Notes under the pieces: model-generated | Database searches by the model: none | Told to the model about the DNA's origin: nothing | What the model saw: the letters and a program-made list of their open reading frames with translations, nothing else | Made by a program: the position numbers and the translations under genes | Source: Xylanimonas protaetiae | GTDB taxonomy: Bacteria; Actinomycetota; Actinomycetes; Actinomycetales; Cellulomonadaceae | Assembly (NCBI RefSeq): GCF_004135385.1 | Contig: NZ_CP035493.1 | Coordinates: 248,001 to 312,000, forward strand | Length of the DNA: 64,000 nucleotides | Direction of reading: 5' to 3' | Shown: in pieces, positions 1-8,965 of the stretch | How positions within the stretch are numbered: position 1 is the first letter of the stretch | Layout: each line of letters starts with the position of its first letter

Positions 1-162
1 GACGGCGCCCCAGACGCCCTGCGTGCCGGAGACCAGCAGCCCGACGACGACGCCGACGACGGTCAGCCCGCCCAGCAGGAGCAGCGTGGCGCGCAGCGCG
101 CTGCGGAACACCTGCCGCTCGGGCGCGTGCGGGTCCGGGGTGGGGGTGGGGGCGTTCGTCAC
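1..162 (-). CDS. AtpI-like small membrane protein (partial, runs off window)
   Basis: Only the first 54 codons are present; the rest lies left of the window. The GTG start overlaps the wecA stop by four bases (GTGA), so translation is probably coupled. The visible part has a short polar Pro/Thr-rich N-terminus and then a hydrophobic stretch (about residues 25-47) that reads as one membrane helix and part of a second. The position, directly after wecA at the end of the prfA-prmC-sua5-wecA run, is where actinobacteria carry an ATP synthase protein I-like gene ahead of atpB (Rv1303 in M. tuberculosis). The identity rests on gene order and hydrophobicity, not on a conserved motif. Confidence 0.6.
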   Translation of the reverse strand, partial: MTNAPTPTPDPHAPERQVFRSALRATLLLLGGLTVVGVVVGLLVSGTQGVWGAV

Positions 163-1352
163 GGGGTCCGTCCTCGGTTCGGGGCTGGCGGGCGGGCGGG
201 GGTTGCGGGAGGCGGCGTCGCGACGGCGGACACGGCGCCCGTGGCGACGTCGTCGTCGAGGATGCGGCCGCGCGTGCGCAGCGGGCCGAGCGTGAGCAGG
301 AGCGCGACCAGGGCGGCGACCGCGGTGCCGGCCAGCACGACCGTCCACTCCCAGCGCACGAGCGCGGCGCCGCCGAACGCGAACACGGCGGTCCACACGT
401 AGAGGATCACGACGGCGCGGCGGTGGGAGTGCCCCAGGGCCAGCATCCGGTGGTGCAGGTGCATGCGGTCGGGGTGGAAGGGCGACTTGCCGCTGGCGAG
501 GCGCCGCACGACCGCCATCGTCATGTCGAGCAGCGGGAGGAGCAGGATCGCCACCGGCAGGAGCAGCGGCACGAACGCGGGCACGGCCTGGGGGCCGCTC
601 GTCAGGTCGACGCCGGACTGGCCCGTCACGGAGATCGTCGCGCCGGCGAGCACGAGGCCCAGCACCATCGACCCGGAGTCGCCCATGAAGATGTGCGACG
701 GGTAGAAGTTGTGCGGCAGGAAGCCCAGGCAGGCACCCACCAGCACGGCCACCATGAGCGAGGCGAGCGAGGAGTAGTCCAGCGGGGTCGCCTGCTGCGT
801 CAGGCCGTACGTGTACAGGAAGAACGCCGTGCCGCCGATGGCGATGACGCCCGCGGCGAGCCCGTCGAGCCCGTCGACGAAGTTCACGGCGTTCATCGTG
901 GCGACCACCACGACGATGGTGACGATGAGCGACAGCCGCGACCCGGGGATGGTCAGCTGCCCCGGGATGGGCCAGGTGACGAGCTGCACCTGCATGGCCG
1001 CCATGAAGCCGCCGGCGAGGATCTGCCCGGCGATCTTCGTCATCCAGTCGAGGTCCCACACGTCGTCGGCCCACCCGAGCAGCGCGACGATGAGCGCGGC
1101 CCCGACGATGCCCCAGACGTCGCTCTTGGCGAACACGTCGTCGAGGAACGGCATGCGCGACGCCACGAGGACCGCGACGACGATGCCCGCCATGATGGCC
1201 AGGCCGCCGAGCCGCGGCGTCGGCACCGTGTGGACGTCGCGGGCGCGCACGTCCGAGATGGCGTGCGTGCGCCGCGCGACCCACCGCGCCGCGGGCGTCG
1301 TCAGGTAGGTGACGGCGGCCGCGACGAGCATCAGGAGGATGTAGACCCTCAC
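159..1352 (-). CDS. wecA: Undecaprenyl/decaprenyl-phosphate GlcNAc-1-phosphate transferase (WecA/Rfe family)
   Basis: This 397-residue polytopic membrane enzyme transfers a sugar-1-phosphate from a UDP-sugar to polyprenyl phosphate, the first step of linker or surface glycan synthesis. The GTG start overlaps the sua5 stop (GTGA); an in-frame extension upstream is only an overlap with sua5. About ten membrane helices are visible. Family motifs are present in order: an acidic WADDVWDLD loop, NAVNFVDGLDGLAAG, PSHIFMGDSGS and a basic PDRMHLHHRM loop, matching the Mg2+ and nucleotide-binding loops of the MraY/WecA family. The C-terminus is a Pro/Ala-rich cytosolic tail. Gene order matches rfe (Rv1302). 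The exact sugar substrate cannot be read from sequence. Confidence 0.9.
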   Translation of the reverse strand: MRVYILLMLVAAAVTYLTTPAARWVARRTHAISDVRARDVHTVPTPRLGGLAIMAGIVVAVLVASRMPFLDDVFAKSDVWGIVGAALIVALLGWADDVWDLDWMTKIAGQILAGGFMAAMQVQLVTWPIPGQLTIPGSRLSLIVTIVVVVATMNAVNFVDGLDGLAAGVIAIGGTAFFLYTYGLTQQATPLDYSSLASLMVAVLVGACLGFLPHNFYPSHIFMGDSGSMVLGLVLAGATISVTGQSGVDLTSGPQAVPAFVPLLLPVAILLLPLLDMTMAVVRRLASGKSPFHPDRMHLHHRMLALGHSHRRAVVILYVWTAVFAFGGAALVRWEWTVVLAGTAVAALVALLLTLGPLRTRGRILDDDVATGAVSAVATPPPATPARPPAPNRGRTP

Positions 1353-2092
1353 CCGTCGCCCTCCGTGGCGGCCGACGCGGTCGGCCCGGGGGCCGCGGCG
1401 GCGACGTCGGCGGGCGGTGCGGCGCCGGGGGCCGACGCCTCGGCGTCCGCCAGCGCGGGCACGACCTCGCGCAGGCGCGCGAGGTCGATCGCGCCCGCGC
1501 GCACGAGGCGCGGCGGCGTCACGGTCGCGTCGACGACGGTGGACCCGCCGCCGGGGACGGCCCCGCCGTCGAGGTAGACGGCGACGGCGTCGCCGAGCTG
1601 CTCGCGCGCGGCGGCGGCGTCGCGCGGGGCGGGCTGCCCGGCCCGCTGCGCGCCGGTCACGGCGAGCGGTCCGGTGCGGCGCAGCAGGGCGAGCGCGGCC
1701 GGGTGGTCGGGCACGCGCAGCGCGACGACGCCGCGGCTGTCGCCGAGGTCCCACTGGAGGGACGGCTGGGCGCGCAGGACGAGCGTGAGCGCACCGGGCC
1801 AGAACGCGGCCGCGAGCGCCCGCGCGTCGGCCGAGACGTCGGTGGCGAGCCCGTCGAGCGTGCGGAGGTCGGGCACGAGCACGGGCGGCGGGGTGCCGTC
1901 GGCGCGCCCCTTGGCCGTGCCGATCGCCGCGACGGCGTCCGCGTCGAACGCCTCGGCCCCGACGCCGTAGACGGTGTCCGTGGGGAGCACGACGAGGCCG
2001 CCGCGGCGGACCGCGTTGACGGCCTCGTCGATGGCGGCGCCCCAGGCGTTCGGGTCGGTGACGTCGTGGACGACGTCGGGCGCGCTACTCAC
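1349..2092 (-). CDS. sua5: L-threonylcarbamoyladenylate synthase (Sua5/YrdC family), altered SxN motif
   Basis: This 247-residue protein belongs to the family that makes threonylcarbamoyl-AMP from threonine, bicarbonate and ATP for the t6A37 modification of tRNAs that read ANN codons. The YrdC fold is clear: PTDTVYG at 37-43, KGR at 61-63, and STVVD near the end of the domain. The family signature is a KxR...SxN tetrad. Here KGR is intact, but the usual SAN is GAQ (147-149), so the Ser and Asn that contact the nucleotide are replaced. An Ala/Pro-rich tail follows the domain. The start is GTG, 59 bp after the prmC stop. Either the family tolerates this change or the enzyme is impaired; no second copy is visible in the window. 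Confidence 0.85.
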   Translation of the reverse strand: MSSAPDVVHDVTDPNAWGAAIDEAVNAVRRGGLVVLPTDTVYGVGAEAFDADAVAAIGTAKGRADGTPPPVLVPDLRTLDGLATDVSADARALAAAFWPGALTLVLRAQPSLQWDLGDSRGVVALRVPDHPAALALLRRTGPLAVTGAQRAGQPAPRDAAAAREQLGDAVAVYLDGGAVPGGGSTVVDATVTPPRLVRAGAIDLARLREVVPALADAEASAPGAAPPADVAAAAPGPTASAATEGDG

Positions 2093-2151
2093 CGCGGCAC
2101 CGGTCCACTCGTGCGAGGCCCTGGCGGGCGGCGACGATGCAACTCACAGGG

Positions 2152-3039
2152 TCAGTGTTCCACGGGCGAGGACGACTTCCGGGCGACGACCATCCGCGGA
2201 CGCCCGGTGAGGTCGTCGCGTGTCGTCGCCGTCTCGAACAGCGTGGTGGCGTCGACCATGGCACGCGCGGCGGCGTCCTGCACCTCGGCGTGCTCCATGA
2301 CGTAGAGCCCGCCGGGCCGCAGCAGGCGTCCGGCGGCGGCGGTGACGCCGCGGGGCACCTCGAGCCCGTCGGCGCCGAGCCCGTAGAGCGCGACGGCGGG
2401 GTCGTGCCGGGCGACCTCCGGGTCCCGCGGCACGGCGTCCGAGGGCACGTAGGGCGGGTTGCTCACGACGACGTCGACGGTCCCGTCGAGGGCGTGCAGC
2501 GCGGTGCGCGCGTCGCCCCGGACCAGGTCGACGCCGCTGCCGGCGAGGTTGCGCGCGGCCCAGGCGTGGGCGGCGGCGTCGAGCTCGACGGCGTGCACAC
2601 GCGCGCCGGGCACCTCGGTGGCGACGGCGAGCGCGATGGCCCCCGACCCGGTGCAGAGGTCGACGACGACGGCGGAGCCCCGCGCCTCGACGACCTTCAG
2701 CGCCTCGTCGATCGCGACCTGGGCGACCTCCTCGGTCTCGGGACGCGGGACGAACACGCCCGGGCCGACCGCCAGCTCGACGTGCCGGAACGGGGCAGTG
2801 CCGGTCAGGTGCTGGAGCGGCTCCCGGGAGGCGCGTCGTCCGACGAGCGCCGCGAAGGCGTCGGCCGCGCCGTCGTCGGGCAGCGGCCGGTCCAGGACGA
2901 GCAGCGACGCGAGGGCGCCGCGCGAGACCCCCAGCACGTGCGCGAGCAGCACCTCGGCGTCCACGCGCGGCGAGGGGACCCCGGCCGCGGCCAGCGTCCT
3001 GGAGGCCGCGTCGGTCAGCGACCGGGGCCGGTCACTCAT
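2152..3039 (-). CDS. prmC: Peptide chain release factor N5-glutamine methyltransferase
   Basis: PrmC methylates the glutamine of the GGQ motif in release factors using S-adenosylmethionine. The 295-residue protein has an N-terminal helical domain and a Rossmann methyltransferase domain with the SAM-binding motif [14 protein letters not shown] and the diagnostic substrate-binding NPPY (in VVSNPPYVP). The ATG start overlaps the end of prfA, its substrate gene, by eight bases, so the enzyme and its target are translationally linked. I chose this start because upstream in-frame sequence lies inside prfA. Length and order match the actinobacterial prfA-prmC-sua5 operon. Confidence 0.95.
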   Translation of the reverse strand: MSDRPRSLTDAASRTLAAAGVPSPRVDAEVLLAHVLGVSRGALASLLVLDRPLPDDGAADAFAALVGRRASREPLQHLTGTAPFRHVELAVGPGVFVPRPETEEVAQVAIDEALKVVEARGSAVVVDLCTGSGAIALAVATEVPGARVHAVELDAAAHAWAARNLAGSGVDLVRGDARTALHALDGTVDVVVSNPPYVPSDAVPRDPEVARHDPAVALYGLGADGLEVPRGVTAAAGRLLRPGGLYVMEHAEVQDAAARAMVDATTLFETATTRDDLTGRPRMVVARKSSSPVEH

Positions 3040-4117
3040 GGACCGCGGCGAGCCGGGCGGCCTCGTCGGCGTCGATCGCCGAGCGGACCACGGGCTCCAG
3101 GTCGCCGCCGAGCACGGCGTCCAGGTTGTAGGCCTTGTAGCCCGTGCGGTGGTCCGCGATGCGGTTCTCCGGGAAGTTGTAGGTGCGGATGCGCTCCGAG
3201 CGGTCCACGGTGCGCACCTGCGAGCGGCGCAGGTCGGCCGCCTCCGCGGCCGCGGCCTCCTGCTGCGCCGCGAGCAGGCGGGCGCGCAGCACGCGCATGG
3301 CCTGCTCCTTGTTCTGCAGCTGCGACTTCTCGTTCTGCATCGAGACGACGATGCCCGTGGGCAGGTGCGTGATGCGGACGGCGGAGTCCGTCGTGTTGAC
3401 GGACTGCCCGCCGGGGCCCGACGACCGGTAGACGTCGATGCGCAGGTCGTTGGCGTCGATCTCGACCTCGCCGGGGTCGTCGACCTCGGGGAAGACGAGC
3501 ACGCCGGCGGCCGACGTGTGGATGCGGCCCTGCGTCTCCGTGACGGGGACGCGCTGCACGCGATGCACGCCGCCCTCGTACTTGAGGTGAGCCCACACGC
3601 CGTCACCCGGGTCGGAGACGGAACGGGCCTTGATGGCCACCTGCACGTCCTTGTAGCCGCCCAGGTCGGTGTCCGTGGCCTCGAGGACCTGCGTCGACCA
3701 GCCCTTGCGCTCCGCGTAGCGCAGGTACATGCGCAGCAGGTCGCCCGCGAAGAGGGCCGACTCCTCGCCGCCCTCGCCCGCCTTGATCTCCAGGATGACG
3801 TCGCGGCCGTCGTCGGGGTCGCGCGGGATGAGGACGCGGCGCAGGTGCTCGGCGGCCTCGGCCTCGGCGGCCTGCATGCCGGGCAGCTCGGCGGCGAGCT
3901 CGTCGTCGAGGTCCGCCAGCTCGGCCGCGGCGGCGGCGTCGTCGCGGGCCGACTCCCAGGTCCGGTACGCGCCGACCACCTGGTTCAGCTCCGCGTAGCG
4001 GCGCCCCAGCGTGCGCGCGCGCCCCTGGTCGGCGTGCACCGCCGGGTCGGCGAGCGCCCGCTCGATCTCGGCGTGCTCCGCGAGCAGCGGCCGCACGGCG
4101 GCAAAGGCATCGGACAC
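3032..4117 (-). CDS. prfA: Peptide chain release factor 1
   Basis: RF1 recognises UAA and UAG stop codons and triggers release of the finished peptide in the ribosome. The 361-residue length is typical. The catalytic GGQ lies at residues 236-238 within [17 protein letters not shown]. The tripeptide region that reads the stop codon is followed by the conserved [15 protein letters not shown] segment. The gene follows rpmE (120 bp, with a strong hairpin between) and overlaps prmC, which methylates its glutamine. Nothing is unusual. Confidence 0.97.
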   Translation of the reverse strand: MSDAFAAVRPLLAEHAEIERALADPAVHADQGRARTLGRRYAELNQVVGAYRTWESARDDAAAAAELADLDDELAAELPGMQAAEAEAAEHLRRVLIPRDPDDGRDVILEIKAGEGGEESALFAGDLLRMYLRYAERKGWSTQVLEATDTDLGGYKDVQVAIKARSVSDPGDGVWAHLKYEGGVHRVQRVPVTETQGRIHTSAAGVLVFPEVDDPGEVEIDANDLRIDVYRSSGPGGQSVNTTDSAVRITHLPTGIVVSMQNEKSQLQNKEQAMRVLRARLLAAQQEAAAAEAADLRRSQVRTVDRSERIRTYNFPENRIADHRTGYKAYNLDAVLGGDLEPVVRSAIDADEAARLAAVHE

Positions 4118-4164
4118 GTCACACTCCGGCTTCGGCGGTGGTCGAGCAGTGCTGGGTAACGCAA

Positions 4165-4228
4165 CAGCGCCGGTGATCCGTCGCCGACTGCCCCTGGAGA
4201 GGTTGTCGGTCCGGGATCACCGGCGCTG
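4165..4228 (-). terminator. 15-bp stem-loop between rpmE and prfA
   Basis: Arms 4165-4179 (CAGCGCCGGTGATCC) and 4214-4228 are perfect complements, and a second short pairing lies in the 34-base loop. It begins nine bases after the rpmE stop on the same strand. There is no strong U tract, as usual in high-GC actinobacteria. It may attenuate rather than fully stop transcription, because prfA follows in the same direction. Confidence 0.7.
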
Positions 4229-4236
4229 GAGGGAAG

Positions 4237-4452
4237 CTACTTGGCGGCCTTCTTGCCGTAGCGGGCCTCGAAGCGGGCCACTCGGCCACCGGTGTCGAGG
4301 ATCTTCTGCTTGCCCGTGTAGAACGGGTGGCAGGCCGAGCAGACCTCGACGGAGATGGACCCGCCGGTCTCGGTGGTACGGGTGACGAAGGTGTTGCCGC
4401 ACGTGCAGGTGATCTGCGTGGGCACGTACGTGGGGTGGATACCCGACTTCAT
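4237..4452 (-). CDS. rpmE: 50S ribosomal protein bL31 (zinc-binding form)
   Basis: This 71-residue protein is a component of the large ribosomal subunit that bridges toward the small subunit. It is the zinc-containing form: the four cysteines are at 16, 18, 38 and 41 (CTC and CSAC). The start ATG is preceded by an AAGGAG Shine-Dalgarno sequence at good spacing; longer in-frame starts lack support. Actinobacteria normally have rho directly upstream of rpmE. Here a pimB-like gene on the opposite strand lies between them. Confidence 0.96.
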   Translation of the reverse strand: MKSGIHPTYVPTQITCTCGNTFVTRTTETGGSISVEVCSACHPFYTGKQKILDTGGRVARFEARYGKKAAK

Positions 4453-4570
4453 GATGCTCCTTGGGATGATGCCCCGGGTCGTCCCGCTGACTGCAGGCCG
4501 TGAACCGGAAAGCCGACAGGACATTGTGCCAGACGGTGCCCCGAAGTCGGAAACCGTGGGCCCGCACCCG

Positions 4571-4576
4571 TAGGAT
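4571..4576 (+). promoter_or_regulatory. Leaderless-type -10 box of the pimB-like gene
   Basis: TAGGAT is followed by six bases and then the ATG. That spacing would put the transcription start at or next to the A of the start codon. There is no Shine-Dalgarno sequence before this gene. The same TAnnnT-N6/7-start layout recurs at seven other genes in the window. Confidence 0.5.
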
Positions 4577-4582
4577 CCGGCC

Positions 4583-5713
4583 ATGCCGAGGACGCTCATC
4601 GTCACGAACGACTTCCCGCCGCGCCGAGGGGGCATCGAGTCGTTCGTGCGGGCGCTCGCCGACCGGCTGGGCGACGTCGTCGTCTACACGGCCTCGATGC
4701 CCGGCGACGCCGAGGTCGACGCCGCGCTCCCCTACCCCGTGGTCCGCGACCGGTCGGGCACGCTCCTGCCCACGCGCCGCGTGCGCGAGGCCGTCGTCGC
4801 GGCGTTCCGGGAGCACGGGTGCGACCGCGTGCTCGTCGGCTCGTCGGTGCCGCTCGGGCTGCTCGCCCCGGCGCTGCGCGCCGCCGGGGCCGTGAAGATC
4901 CTCGCCGTCACGCACGGGCACGAGGTGTGGTGGTCGCGGATGCCGGGCGCCCGGCAGGCGCTGCGCCGCGTCGGCGACGCCGTCGACGTCCTCACCGACA
5001 TCTCCGACTGGACGCGCGCCGAGATCGGCAAGGCACTGTCGCCCGCCGGGCGGGCGAGGCAGACGCGCATGGCGCCCGGCGTCGACACCACGCACTTCCA
5101 GCCGGGCTCCGGCGGCGCCGCGGTGCGCGAGCGGCTCGGCTTCACCCCGACGACGCCGGTCGTCGTCTGCGGGGCGCGGCTCGTCAAGCGCAAGGGCCAG
5201 GACATGCTCGTCGAGGCGTGGCCCGCGGTGCTGCGCGAGGTGCCCGACGCGCGGCTCGTCATCGTGGGCGACGGCCCGTACCGCTCGAAGCTCGAGGACC
5301 TCGTGGTGCGCCGCGGCGTCGCGGACGCCGTGACGTTCGTGGGCTCCGTGCCGTGGGACCGCATGCCCGGGTTCATGGACGCCGCGACGGTGTTCGCGAT
5401 GCCGTCGCGGTCGCGGCTGCTGGGGCTGGAGCCCGAGGGCCTGGGGATCGTGTTCCTCGAGGCGGCGGCGTGCGAGAAGCCCGTCATCGTGGGCCGCAGC
5501 GGCGGGGCGCCCGAGGCGACGCAGGACGGCGTCAGCGGCTACGTCGTCGACCCGACCGACCCGGCCGAGATTGCGGCCCGCGTCGTCGAGCTGCTCCAGG
5601 ACCCGGAGCGCGCCGCGGCCATGGGCGAGCGCGGGCGCGCGTGGGTGCACGCGGGGTGGCAGTGGGACCAGGTGGGGGCCACGTGCCGGCGGCTGCTCGG
5701 GATCGACGACTGA
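4583..5713 (+). CDS. pimB: Glycosyltransferase family 4, PimB-type phosphatidylinositol mannoside mannosyltransferase
   Basis: The 376-residue protein is a two-domain GT-B glycosyltransferase that resembles mycobacterial PimB (Rv2188c), which adds the second mannose of phosphatidylinositol mannosides from GDP-mannose on the inner membrane face. The N-terminal acceptor domain starts with [19 protein letters not shown], with THGHEV near residue 112. The C-terminal donor domain has the GT4 signatures RLVKRKGQD and [18 protein letters not shown], where the second Glu is the family catalytic or nucleotide-contact residue, then GGAPE. Transcription appears leaderless. It lies between rho and rpmE in reverse orientation, which breaks a gene pair usually adjacent in actinobacteria. 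Acceptor specificity is inferred from similarity only. Confidence 0.8.
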   Translation: MPRTLIVTNDFPPRRGGIESFVRALADRLGDVVVYTASMPGDAEVDAALPYPVVRDRSGTLLPTRRVREAVVAAFREHGCDRVLVGSSVPLGLLAPALRAAGAVKILAVTHGHEVWWSRMPGARQALRRVGDAVDVLTDISDWTRAEIGKALSPAGRARQTRMAPGVDTTHFQPGSGGAAVRERLGFTPTTPVVVCGARLVKRKGQDMLVEAWPAVLREVPDARLVIVGDGPYRSKLEDLVVRRGVADAVTFVGSVPWDRMPGFMDAATVFAMPSRSRLLGLEPEGLGIVFLEAAACEKPVIVGRSGGAPEATQDGVSGYVVDPTDPAEIAARVVELLQDPERAAAMGERGRAWVHAGWQWDQVGATCRRLLGIDD

Positions 5714-5734
5714 CGCCAGTCCCGCCCGACGACG

Positions 5735-5767
5735 AAGGCCGCAGCACCCCGGGGGTGCTGCGGCCTT
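5735..5767. terminator. Bidirectional terminator between pimB-like gene and rho
   Basis: Arms 5735-5748 (AAGGCCGCAGCACC) and 5754-5767 are perfect complements around a five-base CCGGG-type loop. It sits in the 72-bp gap between convergent genes, so it can serve both. Confidence 0.85.
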
Positions 5768-5785
5768 CCGCGTCCGCGGGCGGGA

Positions 5786-7771
5786 TCAGATGGTCTCGCC
5801 GGCGTTCTCGTCCTGGAGGCTGCCCGGCGTCGTCTTCTGGACGTGGAGCAGGAACTCGACGTTCGTCTTCGTCTTCTTCAGCTGGCCGAGCAGCAGCTCG
5901 ATCGACTGCTGCGTGTCGAGCGCGCCGAGCAGGCGGCGCAGCTTGTAGACGATCTGGAGCTCGTCGCGGCCCATGAGGATCTCCTCGCGGCGCGTGCCCG
6001 AGGCGTTGACGTCCACGGCCGGGAAGATGCGCTTGTCCGCGAGGTTGCGGGACAGGCGCAGCTCCATGTTTCCGGTGCCCTTGAACTCCTCGAAGATGAC
6101 CTCGTCCATCTTCGACCCGGTCTCCACGAGCGCCGAGGCGAGGATGGTCAGCGAGCCACCGTTCTCGATGTTGCGGGCGGCACCGAAGAACTTCTTCGGC
6201 GGGTAGAGCGCCGCGGCGTCCACACCACCGGAGAGGATGCGGCCCGACGCCGGGGCGGCCAGGTTGTAGGCGCGGCCCAGACGGGTGATCGAGTCGAGCA
6301 GCACGACGACGTCCTGACCCAGCTCCACGAGACGCTTGGCGCGCTCGATGGCGAGCTCGGCGACGATCGTGTGGTCGCTCGCCGGGCGGTCGAACGTCGA
6401 GGCGATGACCTCGCCCTTGACCGACCGCTCCATGTCGGTGACCTCTTCGGGCCGCTCGTCCACGAGCACCACCATGAGGTGGACCTCGGGGTTGTTCGCG
6501 GTGATCGAGTTCGCGATCTGCTGCATGATGATCGTCTTGCCGGCCTTGGGCGGCGCGACGATGAGGCCGCGCTGGCCCTTGCCGATCGGGGCGACGATGT
6601 CGATCACGCGCGGCGTGAGCTTGGTGGCCTCGGGGTTCTCGAGGCGCAGGCGCTCCTGCGGGTACAGCGGCGTGAGCTTGGTGAACTCGGCGCGGTGGCG
6701 CGACTCCTCCGGCGTCATGCCGTTGACCGAGTCGAGGCGCACGAGCGCGTTGAACTTGGCGCGCGCACTGTTGCCCTGCGGCTGCGGGTCGCCCTCGCGC
6801 GGCTGGCGGATCGCGCCGACGACGGCGTCGCCGCGGCGCAGCCCGGCCCGCTTGACCTGGTTGAGCGACACGTAGACGTCGTTCGGGCCCGGCAGGTAGC
6901 CGCTGGTGCGGATGAACGCGTAGTTGTCGAGGATGTCGAGCACGCCCGCCACTGGCAGCAGGACGTCGTCCTCGCGCACCTCGACGTCCTCGCCGCCGAT
7001 CACGTCGACCTGGCCGCCGCGCCCGCCGGTGCGGCCGCGCTTGCGGTCCCGGCCGCGGTCACGGCCCCGGCGGCGGCGCGAGCCGTCCCCGTCGCCGAAG
7101 TCGTCCTGGCGGTTGCCCTGGTTCTGCTGGCGCTGCTGCTGGCCCTGCTGGCCGCCCTGGCGCTGCTGGCCGCCCTCGGGGCGCTGGCCCTCGCCGTCGT
7201 GCTGCTGGCGCTGGCCCTGCTGGTTGCCCTGGTTCTGCTGGTTGCCCTGGCCCTGGCGGCGCTGGCGCGGCGCGGCGACCGCGTCGGCGAGCGCCTCGAG
7301 GCGCGCGGCGCGGTCGGCGTCGGCGGGCTGGGACGCGCGCTCCGCGCGCTGCGCCTGCTCCGCACGCTGCGCCTGCTCCGCACGGGCCGGCTGCTCGTCA
7401 CGGGACGCCGGCTCGGCGCGCTCGGCGCGGGCCGGCTGCTCGGTACGGGCCGGCTGCTCGGTGCGGGCGGCCTGGTCGCCGCCCTCGGCGCCCGCGGGGC
7501 GGGTCGCGCGGCGCGACCGCCGCTGCGCACCCGCGGCCGGGGCTGCCTCGGGAGCGTCGGAGCGCACGACCGGCGCAGCGGACTGCGCCGCGGCGACCGG
7601 CGCCGAGGCGGCGCTGCCGCCGCTGCGCGCGCCGCGGATGGCCTCGACGAGGTCACCCTTGCGCATCTTGGACGTTCCCTTGACCCCCATCTGGGAGGCC
7701 ACAGCCTGGAGCTCGGCGAGCTTCATCGAGCTCAGGGACCCGGTGCCCCGGGTTTCGGTGGTGTCAGTCAC
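5786..7771 (-). CDS. rho: Transcription termination factor Rho with long Arg/Gln/Asn-rich insertion
   Basis: Rho is the hexameric RNA helicase that ends transcription. The 661-residue protein (E. coli: 419) has an N-terminal SAP-like helical piece (about 16-50), then about 200 residues of Ala/Glu/Arg and Gln/Asn/Gly/Arg repeats (about 55-255). The RNA-binding cold-shock fold follows ([19 protein letters not shown]), then the ATPase domain with Walker A PPKAGKT (Lys412), [14 protein letters not shown] and [13 protein letters not shown]. Long disordered insertions here are typical of actinobacterial Rho and add RNA binding. The start is GTG. A likely promoter lies about 230 bp upstream, giving a long leader, so autoregulation through the leader is possible but unproven. 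Confidence 0.97.
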   Translation of the reverse strand: MTDTTETRGTGSLSSMKLAELQAVASQMGVKGTSKMRKGDLVEAIRGARSGGSAASAPVAAAQSAAPVVRSDAPEAAPAAGAQRRSRRATRPAGAEGGDQAARTEQPARTEQPARAERAEPASRDEQPARAEQAQRAEQAQRAERASQPADADRAARLEALADAVAAPRQRRQGQGNQQNQGNQQGQRQQHDGEGQRPEGGQQRQGGQQGQQQRQQNQGNRQDDFGDGDGSRRRRGRDRGRDRKRGRTGGRGGQVDVIGGEDVEVREDDVLLPVAGVLDILDNYAFIRTSGYLPGPNDVYVSLNQVKRAGLRRGDAVVGAIRQPREGDPQPQGNSARAKFNALVRLDSVNGMTPEESRHRAEFTKLTPLYPQERLRLENPEATKLTPRVIDIVAPIGKGQRGLIVAPPKAGKTIIMQQIANSITANNPEVHLMVVLVDERPEEVTDMERSVKGEVIASTFDRPASDHTIVAELAIERAKRLVELGQDVVVLLDSITRLGRAYNLAAPASGRILSGGVDAAALYPPKKFFGAARNIENGGSLTILASALVETGSKMDEVIFEEFKGTGNMELRLSRNLADKRIFPAVDVNASGTRREEILMGRDELQIVYKLRRLLGALDTQQSIELLLGQLKKTKTNVEFLLHVQKTTPGSLQDENAGETI

Positions 7772-8006
7772 GAAGGACCCTTCCCCCTCGTTCGCGGGGG
7801 CCCGGCGGTGTCGCCAGGCCCGTGAACCTCACCTCAGCGGTACGTCGACGTCACTGCGGGGGTTCGTCGGCCTTCTCCCTCGGCACCGGTTCGTCCGCGC
7901 ACGGGACAAGACGAAAGAAATACTGGAACCGCGCGGTTCGGTGGGGATGGCTCCGAGGTCGGCCCGAGTCGCTGATGGAGTCGGCCGATGCCTGAAGGCT
8001 CCCCCT

Positions 8007-8015
8007 ATGCTAACA
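8007..8015 (-). promoter_or_regulatory. Probable rho promoter (extended -10) and start of a long leader
   Basis: Read on the minus strand this is TGT-TAGCAT, an extended -10 element in an AT-richer pocket just after the thrB stop. No good -35 is visible. If used, rho mRNA would carry a 5' leader of about 230 bases (7772-8000). I see no riboswitch or obvious hairpin in that leader. Confidence 0.4.
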
Positions 8016-8029
8016 CCCGAGGTGATGCC

Positions 8030-8962
8030 TCAGGACGACGCCGTGACGCGGCGCGCCCGCGCACCGTGCGGGTCGACGCCCGGCCGCAGCGCACGCCAGC
8101 CCGCGACGCCGTCGACCAGCCCCGCGAGCGTCGCGTCGAGGTCCGCGACCGCGTCGTCCGGCGTGAGCACGAGCACCGTGGGGCCCGCGCCGGAGATCGT
8201 CGCGGCGAACCCCTCGGCGCGCAGCGCGCGCAGCAGCTCCGCCGACGCCGCCATGACGCCCGCCCGGTAGCTCTGGTGCAGGCGGTCCTCGGTGGCGTCG
8301 AGCAGCAGCTCGGGGCGGCGTGCGAGCGCCTCGACCAGCAGCGCCGAGCGGCCGGCGTTGAACGCGGCGTCGGCGTGCGGCACGGTCGCCGGCAGCACCG
8401 CGCGGGCCCGCGACGTGGCCAGGCGCGCGTCGGGGACCAGCACGGTCGCGACGATCGACGGGTCGACCTCGAGGCCGACGGCCCGCGGCCCGTCGTCGTC
8501 GGACCAGGCGGCCGTGGCGCCGCCCAGGATGGCCGGGGCGGCGTTGTCGGGGTGGCCCTCGAACTCGGTCGCGATGGAGAGCACCGCGCGCGAGTCCAGC
8601 GAGCGCGGGTCGGCGAGCAGCGCCCGCGCCGCGACGACGCCCGCGACGACGGCGGCCGCCGACGACCCCAGGCCGCGCCCGTGCGGGATGGCGTTCGCGC
8701 AGGTCATGCGCAGCCCGGTCTGGGGCGCGCCCAGCAGGTCGAGCGTGTGCCGCAGCGCGCGCACCACGAGGTGGTCCTCGTTCGTGGGCACCTGCCCCGC
8801 GCCCTCCCCGTGCACGTCGACGACGACGTCGTCGGACGCCACGAGGCGCACCTCGAGCTCGTCGTGGAGGGACAGCGCGAGGCCGAGCGCGTCGAAGCCC
8901 GGGCCCAGGTTGGCGCTGGTGGCCGGGACGCGGACGATGACGTGGTCGGCTCCGAGCTGCAC
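8030..8962 (-). CDS. thrB: Homoserine kinase
   Basis: ThrB phosphorylates homoserine with ATP, the step before threonine synthase. The 310-residue GHMP kinase begins with VRVPATSANLGPGFD. It has the phosphate-binding loop PHGRGLGSSAAAVVAG at about residues 91-106 and a C-terminal SGAGPTVLVL segment. The GTG start is three bases after the thrC stop, so it is co-transcribed with hom-thrC. It is the last gene of the aspartate-family cluster before rho. Confidence 0.96.
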   Translation of the reverse strand: MQLGADHVIVRVPATSANLGPGFDALGLALSLHDELEVRLVASDDVVVDVHGEGAGQVPTNEDHLVVRALRHTLDLLGAPQTGLRMTCANAIPHGRGLGSSAAAVVAGVVAARALLADPRSLDSRAVLSIATEFEGHPDNAAPAILGGATAAWSDDDGPRAVGLEVDPSIVATVLVPDARLATSRARAVLPATVPHADAAFNAGRSALLVEALARRPELLLDATEDRLHQSYRAGVMAASAELLRALRAEGFAATISGAGPTVLVLTPDDAVADLDATLAGLVDGVAGWRALRPGVDPHGARARRVTASS

Positions 8963-8965
8963 CCG

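Noticed and set aside
159-1754. 531-residue version of wecA
   Set aside because: The first 134 residues are out-of-frame sua5 sequence; the true GTG at 1352 overlaps the sua5 stop.
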